From contig NZ_VIWW01000001.1 in NCBI RefSeq assembly GCF_007829885.1, positions 2,604,001 to 2,668,000 of the forward strand: DNA of 64,000 nucleotides, read 5' to 3'. Both the position numbers and the translations under genes were made by a program. This DNA is from Streptomyces brevispora. Lineage in GTDB: Bacteria > Actinomycetota > Actinomycetes > Streptomycetales > Streptomycetaceae. This document shows positions 1 to 9,359 of the stretch, piece after piece; positions within the stretch are counted from its first letter, which is position 1, and the number at the start of each line of letters is the position of its first letter. The notes under the pieces were generated by a model. The model had not been told where the DNA came from, made no database searches, and worked only from the letters and a program-made list of their open reading frames with translations.

Positions 1-57
1 GACGCCCGGCTAGTTGACTACAGTGGGGGAAAGTACTCCCGTAACTAGCCGGGCGTC
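1..57. promoter_or_regulatory. 15-bp inverted repeat upstream of TetR gene, likely operator
   Basis: Perfect 15-bp arms (GACGCCCGGCTAGTT at 1-15 and its complement at 43-57) are separated by 27 bp. On the minus strand TTGACG (59-54), an 18-bp spacer and TACTTT form a plausible promoter firing leftwards, out of the window, with its -35 box inside one arm. This layout fits a TetR protein repressing itself and a divergent gene to the left, which cannot be seen. A terminator for an upstream plus-strand gene is the alternative, but the long loop and absence of a T-run argue against it. Confidence 0.55.
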
Positions 58-78
58 AAGTAAGTATGGGAGAGCGCC

Positions 79-663
79 ATGAGCAGCACGTCGCAGCCAC
101 GCCGGGGCAACACCCGCCAGCGCATCCAGGACGTCGCTCTGGAACTCTTCGCCGAGCAGGGCTACGAGAAGACCTCACTGCGTGAGATCTCCGAGAAGCT
201 GGACGTCACCAAGGCCGCGCTCTACTACCACTTCAAGACGAAGGAAGACATCCTCGTCAGCATCTTCGAGGACCTCAACCGGCCCGTCACGGATGTGATC
301 GCCTGGGGCCGGGAGCAGCCGCGCACCCTGGAGACGAAGAAGGAGATCCTCGCCCGCTACAGCGAAGCGCTGACCAAGGCCGCCCCGCTCTTCCGCTTCA
401 TGCAGGAGAACCAGGCGACCGTGCGCGACCTGAGCATCGGCGCGACGATCAAGGACCGGGTGCTGGGCCTGGTCGACCTGATCAAGGATCCCGACGCCCC
501 GCTCACCGATCAGGTGCGGTGCCTCAGCGCGATCTTCACCCTGCACGCCGGCATGTTCGGGCTCAAAGACATCGACGGCGACGCCGAGGACAAGCGCAAG
601 GCCGTCCTCGAGGTCGCCGTCGATCTGGTGACCCGGGCGCATGACCCGGGTGCCGACCGGTAA
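79..663 (+). CDS. TetR/AcrR family transcriptional regulator
   Basis: A 194-residue protein of normal TetR length. The N-terminal helix-turn-helix lies at about residues 12-58 and includes the family signature ALYYHFKTKEDIL, where the recognition helix runs into helix 4. The rest is the variable ligand-binding and dimerisation domain. The start ATG has a GGGAGAG Shine-Dalgarno nearby. TetR proteins bind DNA as dimers and release it when a small molecule binds. Here the likely target is the inverted repeat just upstream and probably a divergent gene beyond the left edge, often an exporter for this family. The ligand cannot be inferred from sequence. Confidence 0.9.
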   Translation: MSSTSQPRRGNTRQRIQDVALELFAEQGYEKTSLREISEKLDVTKAALYYHFKTKEDILVSIFEDLNRPVTDVIAWGREQPRTLETKKEILARYSEALTKAAPLFRFMQENQATVRDLSIGATIKDRVLGLVDLIKDPDAPLTDQVRCLSAIFTLHAGMFGLKDIDGDAEDKRKAVLEVAVDLVTRAHDPGADR

Positions 664-765
664 CGGTCGCCGTGTCCCGGTCCGATCGGATCGGACCGGA
701 CCGGGACACGGTTGTGCTGTCGCGGCCCGATCAGGTCGGGACGCGGTTGCGGTGTCGCGGCCCGA

Positions 766-1461
766 TCAGACCGAGACGCCCTGCTTGTGCAGGTAGGAGA
801 CCGGGTTGACCGCGGAGCCGTAGTTCGCGGTGGTCCGGATCTCGAAGTGCAGGTGCGGGCCGCTGGAGTTGCCGGTGTTGCCGGAGAGGGCGATCTTCTG
901 GCCCTTCTCCACGGACTGGCCGATGTGCACGTCGACCTGCGAGAGGTGCGCGTACTGCGAGTAGGTGCCGTTGCCGTGCTTGATCACAATGGCGTTGCCG
1001 TACGCGGGACCGTCGCCGCCACCGTTCGGGCCGGCCTTCACGACGGTGCCGTTGTGCGCGGCCGCGACCTTGGTGCCGATCGGCACGGCGAAGTCCTGGC
1101 CGGAGTGCTTGTGTGCCCAGCGGCTGCCGTCGTTGCCGTAGCTCGCGCTCAGCTCGTACTGGGAGACCGGGGTCACCCAGCTCAGCTTCGCGGCGGCGGC
1201 CTTCTCGGCCTCGGCCTTCTTGACAGCCACCTGCTCGGCTACCTTGGCCGCCTTGCCCTGCGCGGCCGCCTGCTGGGCGACCGACTCGGCCGCGCCGGCG
1301 TTCACCAGGCTCGCGGCGCCGATGGTCCCCGTCGTGCCGACCGCGAACGCAGCGCCCGCACCGAGAACCATCGACGTCCCCAGACCGGCCGCCACCACAG
1401 CGCCACGCACACGGGAGGCGGACGGACGGTGGGAGTGCTTGAACGTAACGCGCTTCGACAT
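766..1461 (-). CDS. Secreted M23 family metallopeptidase (peptidoglycan hydrolase)
   Basis: 231 residues. A basic N-terminus and hydrophobic stretch (about 20-45) form a signal peptide ending near AFA. An Ala/Lys/Glu-rich, probably helical linker follows (55-92), then an M23 (LytM-type) domain. Zinc-binding motifs are visible as H119-x3-D123 (HSGQD) and the HLH motif at 203-205. The family cleaves peptide cross-links in cell wall. The ATG at 1461 is chosen because GGAGG sits about 10 bases upstream and the signal peptide begins there. The frame stays open further upstream, but that part is leader sequence. The gene stands alone, so it probably has its own promoter and a long 5' leader. Confidence 0.9.
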   Translation of the reverse strand: MSKRVTFKHSHRPSASRVRGAVVAAGLGTSMVLGAGAAFAVGTTGTIGAASLVNAGAAESVAQQAAAQGKAAKVAEQVAVKKAEAEKAAAAKLSWVTPVSQYELSASYGNDGSRWAHKHSGQDFAVPIGTKVAAAHNGTVVKAGPNGGGDGPAYGNAIVIKHGNGTYSQYAHLSQVDVHIGQSVEKGQKIALSGNTGNSSGPHLHFEIRTTANYGSAVNPVSYLHKQGVSV

Positions 1462-1896
1462 AGGCGGAAAACCTCCGAAGATGACTGGACCCGGCATTCG
1501 AACCGGGCTGGCCATTCCTTGGTAACCCGCACCCCCGCCAGTACTCAACCCCCCCATCTACGATGAAAAGCCGTAGTCGGAGCCTCGGGAATTCGCCGCG
1601 GCAGGTCCCGGATCACCCCTCGCACCCACCACCGAAAGTCTTCGCCGGGACAGGTTTAACCCCAGCTTGAAACCGAACTAATCGGACACAACGCTGCCAT
1701 TCGGGCACTTCGTCCCGCGTCCCCGAAAGACCCTCCGAATGCGGGGCCAAAGGCCCCTTTCGCGATCAAGCCCTTTTCTCCTAAGGCGCCTAGTAGGCCC
1801 CGAAAGGGCTGTGCGCCTTGTCACCGGCCGTGGGACCAAGGGCTGTCCGTTTCGGGACCTTCGGCCCGGGGCCGATCACGGCCCCGGGACCTCGCG
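1462..1896. other. 435-bp intergenic region: long leader of the M23 gene plus terminator
   Basis: The part nearest the M23 gene holds two small stem-loops on the minus strand: a 5-bp hairpin with an 8-nt loop at 1490-1507 and a CTGGC/GCCAG stem at 1508-1541. The sequence then continues without a recognisable gene. Some actinobacterial cell-wall hydrolase genes carry a c-di-AMP (ydaO-type) riboswitch here. I looked for its conserved core and could not match it, so no riboswitch is claimed. A terminator for the next gene lies at 1865-1888. Confidence 0.4.
1865..1888 (-). terminator. Terminator after the PQQ-propeller gene
   Basis: Perfect 10-bp stem, CCCGGGGCCG paired with CGGCCCCGGG around the loop ATCA. 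It lies 9 bases beyond the stop codon of the minus-strand propeller gene. GC-rich hairpins without a T-run are usual Streptomyces terminators. Confidence 0.65.
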
Positions 1897-3063
1897 CTAC
1901 ACGGCGGACAGGCCGGTCACCTTCTTGGCGTGCAGGGCCACCACCTGCTTGCCCGCTGCCGCCAGGTACCACTGCTGGACGTCGCCGCTGCCGTCGTCGT
2001 AGGTCCAGCGCAGCTTCCCGGTGCCTGCGTCGAAGGCATGGATGCCGCCGTGCTCGTCCAGTTCCGTCGCCCCGTAGAGGACGTCGCCCACCTTGGCGAA
2101 CTGCCAGGGGACGGCGATCTCCAGGAGGCCCACGTGGTGCCAGATCTTCTTCCCGGTCGCGGAGTCGGCCGCCCAGAGGCCGTGAACGCTGTCGGAGGCG
2201 TAGAGAACGCCGTCCAGGACCGCCGGATCGTTGAACCGGCCGAACTCCTCGGTCCCGAAGGACCAGTGCTCCTTGCCGTCGGCCAGGTCGTAGGCGCGCA
2301 TCCGGTCCCCGTTGGCGAGGATGACCAGTCCGTCGTGGACCGCGAAGGAGCGGTTGTTGGACCGGCCGATCTTCTTCGTCCAGGTCTGGCGCCCGGTCGC
2401 GGCGTCGCGCACCGTGAGGTTCTCCCGGAAGTCGGTGTAGACGAGACGGCCGCCGGCCACCACCGCGGTGATGCCGTTCTCCTCCGTCCCGTGGTCCCGC
2501 TGCTCGCGCCAGACGACCTTGCCCGATGTGGTGTCGATCGCGGCGATCACGTTGTCCGGCGTCCGGAATTCCTTGTCCAGGATCCCCGCGACGACGTAGA
2601 CGTGGTTGGCGTCCACGGCGATGACCCGGGGCTGGGAGTACTTGTCCCCCAGCCGGCTCCGCCAGGTCTCCCGGCCCGTCGCGGGGTTCAGGCCGACGAC
2701 GTTCCCGTCGTACTTCGCGCTCGCGAGGTAGAGCGTCCCGTCGCCGATGAGCATGTTGGCGCCGGGGGTGGTGACGTCCTTGCGGGACCACACCTCCTTG
2801 CCGGTGGACAGGTCGCGCCCCACCAGCGGGTCGCCCGCCACGACCACCACGTTGCCGGCCACGGCGAGTGCGGTGATCGCGACCAGTCCGTCGTTCGTCG
2901 AGGGGACCTGCCACCGGGCCCGGGGTGTGCCGCCCGGCGCGGGCGTGCCGGCCCCTTCCCCGGGCTTGCCCGTCCCCGTCCCCGTCCCTGGGCTCTGTGT
3001 GCCGCCGCCACCGCCGGGCGCGTCGTCCTCGGGCCCGTCACTCGCGCACCTCACGCACCTCAC
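1897..3063 (-). CDS. PQQ-binding-like beta-propeller (BamB-like) protein, N-terminus apparently missing
   Basis: From about residue 50 the protein is a typical run of propeller blades with repeated patterns such as DLSTGKEVW, NPATGRETW, DAATGRQTW and DAGTGKLRW (PQQ_2 / BamB-like repeats). In Streptomyces homologues I recall, a Pro/Gln-rich cytoplasmic part and one membrane helix precede a Gly/Ser/Pro linker. Here the linker is present (residues about 10-48), but no membrane segment or signal peptide precedes it. The open frame instead starts in a 9-bp tandem repeat (3041-3085) directly beside the clpC terminator. The GTG at 3063 is only the first possible start. As read, the protein would not be exported, so it may be truncated or decaying. 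Confidence 0.6.
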   Translation of the reverse strand: MRCVRCASDGPEDDAPGGGGGTQSPGTGTGTGKPGEGAGTPAPGGTPRARWQVPSTNDGLVAITALAVAGNVVVVAGDPLVGRDLSTGKEVWSRKDVTTPGANMLIGDGTLYLASAKYDGNVVGLNPATGRETWRSRLGDKYSQPRVIAVDANHVYVVAGILDKEFRTPDNVIAAIDTTSGKVVWREQRDHGTEENGITAVVAGGRLVYTDFRENLTVRDAATGRQTWTKKIGRSNNRSFAVHDGLVILANGDRMRAYDLADGKEHWSFGTEEFGRFNDPAVLDGVLYASDSVHGLWAADSATGKKIWHHVGLLEIAVPWQFAKVGDVLYGATELDEHGGIHAFDAGTGKLRWTYDDGSGDVQQWYLAAAGKQVVALHAKKVTGLSAV

Positions 3064-3085
3064 GCACCTCGCGCACCTCGCGCAC
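3041..3085. repeat. Five tandem copies of a 9-bp repeat
   Basis: Five head-to-tail units, CTCGCGCAC, CTCACGCAC, CTCACGCAC, CTCGCGCAC and CTCGCGCAC. They overlap the supposed N-terminus of the propeller gene, where they would encode repeats of the type Arg-Cys-Val/Ala. Confidence 0.9.
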
Positions 3086-3088
3086 GGA

Positions 3089-3136
3089 GAAGGGGCTGCC
3101 CCGGACCGGTCGAAACCGGTCCGGGGCAGCCCCTTC
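3089..3136 (-). terminator. clpC terminator, perfect 22-bp stem
   Basis: The left arm (3089-3110) and right arm (3115-3136) are exact complements over 22 bp and enclose the tetraloop CGAA. It starts 25 bases after the clpC stop codon. This is the strongest terminator-like hairpin in the window. Confidence 0.85.
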
Positions 3137-3161
3137 GATGCGCTCGGGCGCTACGCGCCTG

Positions 3162-5690
<2,529 letters not shown>

Positions 5691-6120
5691 CGTTAATCGC
5701 TCCTCAGAGCGGTCAGGCAGTAAGGGGTCGATCCCCTCCCTGTCCTTCCGCAGCTTAGTCCCGCAAGCGGGGACCGCTCATTTCAACTGCCGACACCCGT
5801 CGATGGCCTCCTGCCCCGAACGCCGACACCTGCTCCAACCCGATGGTGCGAGACGATGTTCCCGCAGGCCAGGCAGATACCCCGATCACCAGTACGCCGA
5901 TGGCGAACGTGAGACGTCCGGTAGCCGCGTGTCGCCCCTCCCCACTAGGGATGTCTTACCCGCAATTACAGACAGTCCATGCGGGGTACGTGGGTTCCCT
6001 CCGCTACGGGCGAACATCTTCGTACTCCTGAATGCGCCCGCACGCCCCCAACCCGAACACACTACGCGCTCCGTCGCGGACTCTGCGTAACCCCGGGGCC
6101 GGATCGGGAGTTCTTCCGGC
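5691..6120. other. 430-bp region upstream of clpC and the SCO3374-family gene
   Basis: This divergent promoter region holds no convincing gene. The part nearest clpC is its untranslated leader and contains a small GGGGTCGATCCCC hairpin (5724-5736). A ClgR-type box lies at 6002-6015. Confidence 0.5.
6002..6015 (-). promoter_or_regulatory. Candidate ClgR binding site upstream of clpC
   Basis: Read on the minus strand the sequence is GTTCGC-CCGTA-GCG. This matches the GTTCGC-N5-GCG motif that I recall for ClgR, the actinobacterial activator of clpP1, clpC1 and lon. It is placed upstream of clpC in the correct orientation. The functional assignment is inference. Confidence 0.5.
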
Positions 6121-6741
6121 ATGGCCCTCACCGTCCCGCCTCCCCGCACGTCACTTCCCGCCGAGCGGGACCGCTGTGCCGAAGGTGAACGGCGAGGCGG
6201 CTGCGCCCAGTGGTACGAGCAGGAGCTCGGCTGGGCCACCGCCGGTGTCGCTCCGGTGCGGCTGCTGACCGGGCTGCGGTTCGACGCGCTCGTCGTCCCC
6301 GCCGCCGCGGGTCACGCGGCGCTGCGGCGCGTGGGCCGCACGGGGCCCGTGGCGCTCATGGGCCGGCGGATGAGCCTGCTGGTGGCAGCGGGGAGCGCGG
6401 ATGAGCTTCCCGGGCTGCTCGACTGGCTGGAGTGGGGCCCAGTCACCCTCGCGCTGACCGTTCTCGGCACGGGCGGACGGATCACCGCACCGCCACCGCC
6501 GGGCCGGCCGGGCCCGCCGGGGGCCGCCGTATGGCTGCGGCCCCCCTGGCCACTGCGCGAGCAGGAGGGGGAACCGGTGCTCCCGGCCCTCTCCGGCTTC
6601 GGGAGCAGGGGTGGGGATGCTCCCGATCTCGTCAGGCTCGTGGACGCCGTAGCGACGGAATGCCACCGGGCCCGACTGATGCGTGCCCGGACGAGGCTGT
6701 CCTCCGATGACCCGGCTGCTCAGCCGTTGGCCTTCTCGTAG
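6121..6741 (+). CDS. SCO3374 family protein (function unknown)
   Basis: 206 residues, recognised only by its position between clpC and lsr2 and its general look; databases call the family 'SCO3374'. The middle (about residues 40-110) has an RFDALVVPAAAGHAALRR-type segment that resembles the substrate-entry part of bifunctional primase/polymerase-like domains, followed by a Pro/Gly-rich stretch. I see no catalytic motif that fixes a function. It runs opposite to lsr2 and overlaps its 3' end by 22 bases. The ATG at 6121 is the first start after clpC's divergent promoter region. Confidence 0.7.
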   Translation: MALTVPPPRTSLPAERDRCAEGERRGGCAQWYEQELGWATAGVAPVRLLTGLRFDALVVPAAAGHAALRRVGRTGPVALMGRRMSLLVAAGSADELPGLLDWLEWGPVTLALTVLGTGGRITAPPPPGRPGPPGAAVWLRPPWPLREQEGEPVLPALSGFGSRGGDAPDLVRLVDAVATECHRARLMRARTRLSSDDPAAQPLAFS

Positions 6742-7055
6742 GCCTCACGGATGTCCGCGGGAACACGGCCGCGGTCATTCACGTTGTGGCCGTTCTCGCG
6801 CGCCCACTTACGGATCTCGGCGGTGTCCTTGTTGCCGCCGGGAACCGCACGGCCCTTGCCACGCCCGGAGGCGGCACGGCCACCGGTACGGCGACCGCCC
6901 TTGGCGTAAGGCTCGAGCAGCGTACGGAGCTTGTCCGCGTTGCTCGTGGTGAGGTCGATCTCGTACGTCTTGCCATCCAGAGCGAACGTGACGGTCTCGT
7001 CCGCCTCGCCGCCGTCGAGGTCGTCAACAAGAAGGACCTGAACCTTCTGTGCCAC
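6720..7055 (-). CDS. lsr2: Nucleoid-associated protein Lsr2
   Basis: 111 residues, normal length. The N-terminal oligomerisation domain starts AQKVQVLLVDDLDGG, a Gly/Arg-rich linker follows, and the C-terminal DNA-binding domain carries the AT-hook-like RGR triplet near residues 95-97 (NDRGRVPADI). Lsr2 is the actinobacterial H-NS analogue that coats AT-rich, often foreign, DNA and silences it, including specialised-metabolite clusters in Streptomyces. The start is taken as GTG at 7055, with AAAGGAAA just upstream; an ATG five codons earlier is less well placed. Confidence 0.96.
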   Translation of the reverse strand: MAQKVQVLLVDDLDGGEADETVTFALDGKTYEIDLTTSNADKLRTLLEPYAKGGRRTGGRAASGRGKGRAVPGGNKDTAEIRKWARENGHNVNDRGRVPADIREAYEKANG

Positions 7056-7199
7056 CGGATTTCCTTTCATCGAAAATGGAGTACGCGGAAAGGAAACCGC
7101 TTTTCCCCGGAAAACACAAACCCCCGGGAGAGGTTCAGGAGCGCAACAGGACGGGAAACGTGCGCGATTCGGACATAGGGCTCGGGGTTCTTCCGACGG

Positions 7200-7757
7200 T
7201 CACAGGTGCAGAAGCATCCGGCTGTTGCCCAAGGTGTTCGGCTTCACCCGTTCGAGACCGAGGAACTCCGCGACTCCCTCGTCATAGGAACGCAGCAGCT
7301 CGCTGTAGACATCTCCGTCCACCGGCGTCTCTCCGATCTCCACGAAGCCGTGCTTCGCGAAGAAGTCGACTTCGAAGGTGAGACAGAAAACCCGGCGCAC
7401 GCCCAGCCAGCGGGCGGTCTGCAACAACTTGTCGAGCACTTGGTGACCGACTCCGGCGCCCTTGACGCTGTGATCGACCGCGAGAGTACGCACTTCGGCG
7501 AGGTCTTCCCACATCACATGCAGTGCGCCGCAGCCGATGACCCGGGCGTCCGCGTCACGTTCGGCGATCCAGAACTCCTGGATGTCCTCGTAAAGCGTGA
7601 CCGTCGCTTTGTCCAGCAGGATGCCTTCGCGCACGTAGCCGTCGAGGAGACGCCGGACGGCTGCGACATCGCTCGTCCTCGCACGTCGGACGGTGATGGC
7701 TGCGTTTATAACCGACGGTTCGGTCTGGAAATCGGTTTGCGGAAGCTCTGAGGACAT
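7200..7757 (-). CDS. argA: Amino-acid N-acetyltransferase (N-acetylglutamate synthase, GNAT type)
   Basis: 185 residues with a GNAT fold. The acetyl-CoA loop VKGAGVGHQVLDKLL follows the beta-strand AEVRTLAVD, and a FEVDFFAKHGFVEIG segment sits near the C-terminus. The arrangement is that of the short actinobacterial ArgA, like M. tuberculosis Rv2747, which makes N-acetylglutamate as the first step of arginine synthesis. It begins 9 bases after the stop of the BlaI-type regulator on the same strand, so the two are probably co-transcribed. Specificity for glutamate is inferred from family resemblance. Confidence 0.85.
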   Translation of the reverse strand: MSSELPQTDFQTEPSVINAAITVRRARTSDVAAVRRLLDGYVREGILLDKATVTLYEDIQEFWIAERDADARVIGCGALHVMWEDLAEVRTLAVDHSVKGAGVGHQVLDKLLQTARWLGVRRVFCLTFEVDFFAKHGFVEIGETPVDGDVYSELLRSYDEGVAEFLGLERVKPNTLGNSRMLLHL

Positions 7758-7766
7758 ACGCCGACG

Positions 7767-8261
7767 CTATCGCCCGGCCTCCGGCTCCGCCCCATCGGCC
7801 GCTTCGACGCCTTCATCGGCACGTTCATCGACGACTTCTTCGACTGGCTCATCGACTGGTTCATCGACCGCTTCACCGGTCGGCGGTACGGCGTCCTTGG
7901 GAAGGGGCACAACCATGCGCATGGCGTCCCGGAGAGCCTCACGCTGCTCGGCCGACATCATGCCGAAGAACGCGACCAGCGCGGCAGCCGGGTTGTCACT
8001 CGTGGACCAGGCTTCGTTCATCAGTGCGGCCGAGTACGCGGCACGGGTGGAGACCGCCGTATATCGATATGCACGGCCGTCCACTTCCCGGCGCACCCAG
8101 CCCTTCTGATGGAGATTGTCCATTACCGTCATGACGGTGGTGTAGGCGATGGACCGTTCCCGCTGAAGATCTTCAAGAACTTCCCGCACGGTGACCGGAC
8201 GGTTCCATTGCCAGACCCGGGTCATCACGGCGTCTTCCAGCTCTCCCAATTGACGGGGCAC
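7767..8261 (-). CDS. BlaI/MecI/CopY family transcriptional regulator
   Basis: 164 residues. The winged helix (about 1-75) shows the family hallmarks LEDAVMTRVWQW and AYTTVMTVMDNLHQKGWV. The C-terminal third is an acidic tail with Val-Asp-Glu-Pro repeats of low complexity. BlaI proteins are dimeric repressors usually paired with a BlaR-type membrane sensor protease, but none is adjacent here. Translation starts at GTG 8261 with no Shine-Dalgarno. A possible -10 box (TAGGGT) ends 6 bases before the GTG, so the mRNA may be leaderless. argA follows directly. Confidence 0.88.
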   Translation of the reverse strand: MPRQLGELEDAVMTRVWQWNRPVTVREVLEDLQRERSIAYTTVMTVMDNLHQKGWVRREVDGRAYRYTAVSTRAAYSAALMNEAWSTSDNPAAALVAFFGMMSAEQREALRDAMRMVVPLPKDAVPPTGEAVDEPVDEPVEEVVDERADEGVEAADGAEPEAGR

Positions 8262-8273
8262 AGCGCCACCCTA

Positions 8274-8283
8274 GTGCTAAATG
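8274..8283 (-). promoter_or_regulatory. Shared promoter element CATTTAGCAC, copy 1
   Basis: The decamer CATTTAGCAC (minus strand) ends 12 bases before the BlaI-type start codon. An identical decamer ends 13 bases before the start of the gene at 9240. The position just upstream of the presumed -10 suggests a repressor site, perhaps for the BlaI-type protein itself. Confidence 0.4.
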
Positions 8284-8312
8284 TCTGGAATGGCCGTTTA
8301 TTCGCACAACAA

Positions 8313-8347
8313 AAGGGCGCACGGCTCGCTCGGAGCCGTACGCCCTT
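8313..8347 (-). terminator. Terminator between the small membrane protein and the BlaI-type gene
   Basis: A 15-bp stem with one mismatch (AAGGGCGCACGGCTC at 8313-8327 against 8333-8347) and a 5-base loop. It lies about 40 bases after the stop of the minus-strand small membrane protein gene and upstream of the next promoter. Confidence 0.75.
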
Positions 8348-8385
8348 CGTACGATGCCGCGCGCAATGCGCGCGGATTTACGGAG

Positions 8386-8565
8386 TCAGACCGCTTCGGT
8401 CCGCGGGGCCTGGTGGGCCGACTCGGCGCGGCTGATCGCCGCATCCACGGCCGCGTCTTCCTTGGCCTTGTTGGGACCGCCCTGGCTCTTGACGATCGTC
8501 ACGACCAGGCCGATGAAGAAGGCTGCCATCACCACGGGGGGCACGAGCGCGGATACGTAGTCCAT
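8386..8565 (-). CDS. Small single-pass membrane protein, 59 aa
   Basis: A short frame reading MDYVSALVPPVVMAAFFIGL at its start, then VVTIVKSQGGPNKAKEDAA and a polar C-terminus ending RTEAV. One membrane helix covers about residues 5-27, with the charged tail probably in the cytosol. Codon use is like that of neighbouring genes, and a terminator follows it. It lies 60 bases downstream of the unknown gene at 8626-9240 on the same strand. Similar small proteins are common in Streptomyces, but I know of no function. Confidence 0.75.
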   Translation of the reverse strand: MDYVSALVPPVVMAAFFIGLVVTIVKSQGGPNKAKEDAAVDAAISRAESAHQAPRTEAV

Positions 8566-8625
8566 GCCGTCCAGAGTAGCGAGGCCGGTACGGACTTCCG
8601 CGCACCCCCTCCGCGTCGCGGCGCG

Positions 8626-9240
8626 CTACCCCGCGGCCCGCTGCTGCGGCGGGGGCGCGGGGCGGCGGCGGGGCGGGAAGACCTCCGAGGGCTTCGGCGC
8701 CGGACGTTCGGACGGCGCCGCCGGACGGGCCGGGGCGGCCGGGGCCGCCGGAACCTTCGGCTTCTCGGACTCCGCGGCACGGCCGCCGGGCAGCGCGAGC
8801 AGCCTGCTGCGGGGCGCCGGGGTCGTCGCGGAGACGGAGCGCCCGGCCAGCCGGGCGCGCACCGAACTCTCCGCGAGCGCCTGACAGCGCTCCAGGAGCG
8901 CCGCGGCGGTCGGCCCACCGCGCAGGGCGCGCAGCGCGGCCAGATCCTCGGGGCGGGGGTCGTACCCGGCGGCCAGGGCGTCCTGGAGGAGCTCCAGATA
9001 GCCGCTGAGGGAACCGGGGAGGGCGTCTCGGTAGCGGACGAGGTCGGCGAGGAGGAAGGCGCGCAGCCGTCCGGCCTCGCCGGCCGTCTCGTCCACGGAG
9101 CCCGCTAGTCGCAGGCAGTCCTGGACGTCCTCGTCGGGCAGGGGCGCGGGGTGGAGGGCGATGGCGAGGGCACGTCGGAGCACTCGCAGCTCGTCCGCGC
9201 TGAACGCCATACCGCCGCGTGATCCGTAGGGCGTGGGCAT
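8626..9240 (-). CDS. Conserved hypothetical protein (Streptomyces), Pro-rich tail
   Basis: 204 residues. The first 135 are helical and start MAFSADELRVLRRALAIALH after ten extra residues. The remainder is a Pro/Ala/Lys/Arg-rich disordered tail ending PPPQQRAAG. No membrane segment, signal or catalytic motif is seen. The upstream ATG (9240) is kept because a possible -10 box (TATTGT) ends 6 bases before it, which would give a leaderless transcript. A start at 9210 is the alternative. The upstream region shares the decamer CATTTAGCAC with the BlaI-type gene. Confidence 0.65.
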   Translation of the reverse strand: MPTPYGSRGGMAFSADELRVLRRALAIALHPAPLPDEDVQDCLRLAGSVDETAGEAGRLRAFLLADLVRYRDALPGSLSGYLELLQDALAAGYDPRPEDLAALRALRGGPTAAALLERCQALAESSVRARLAGRSVSATTPAPRSRLLALPGGRAAESEKPKVPAAPAAPARPAAPSERPAPKPSEVFPPRRRPAPPPQQRAAG

Positions 9241-9253
9241 GACGCGACAATAC

Positions 9254-9263
9254 GTGCTAAATG
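9254..9263 (-). promoter_or_regulatory. Shared promoter element CATTTAGCAC, copy 2
   Basis: Identical decamer to that upstream of the BlaI-type gene, placed at the same distance (13 bases) from the start codon. The presumed -10 TATTGT follows directly. Confidence 0.4.
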
Positions 9264-9359
9264 GACAAAATCCGCTTAACTGGCCGTCGGGCGGCGCGGC
9301 GGCTCCGATGAGCCACCGCGCCGTGAGCCGCCGGTCAGGGCCTCGCGGCCGGGCACCGG

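Noticed and set aside
1480..1545. tRNA-like T-arm (GGTTCGAATGCC on the minus strand)
   Set aside because: The loop is 8 bases when the stem is paired, no matching D-arm or anticodon arm is present, and there is no acceptor stem of seven pairs. Treated as a leader hairpin.
1462..1760. c-di-AMP (ydaO-type) riboswitch before the M23 gene
   Set aside because: Expected from family context, but the conserved core sequences I know for this class are not found in the leader, so I do not annotate it.
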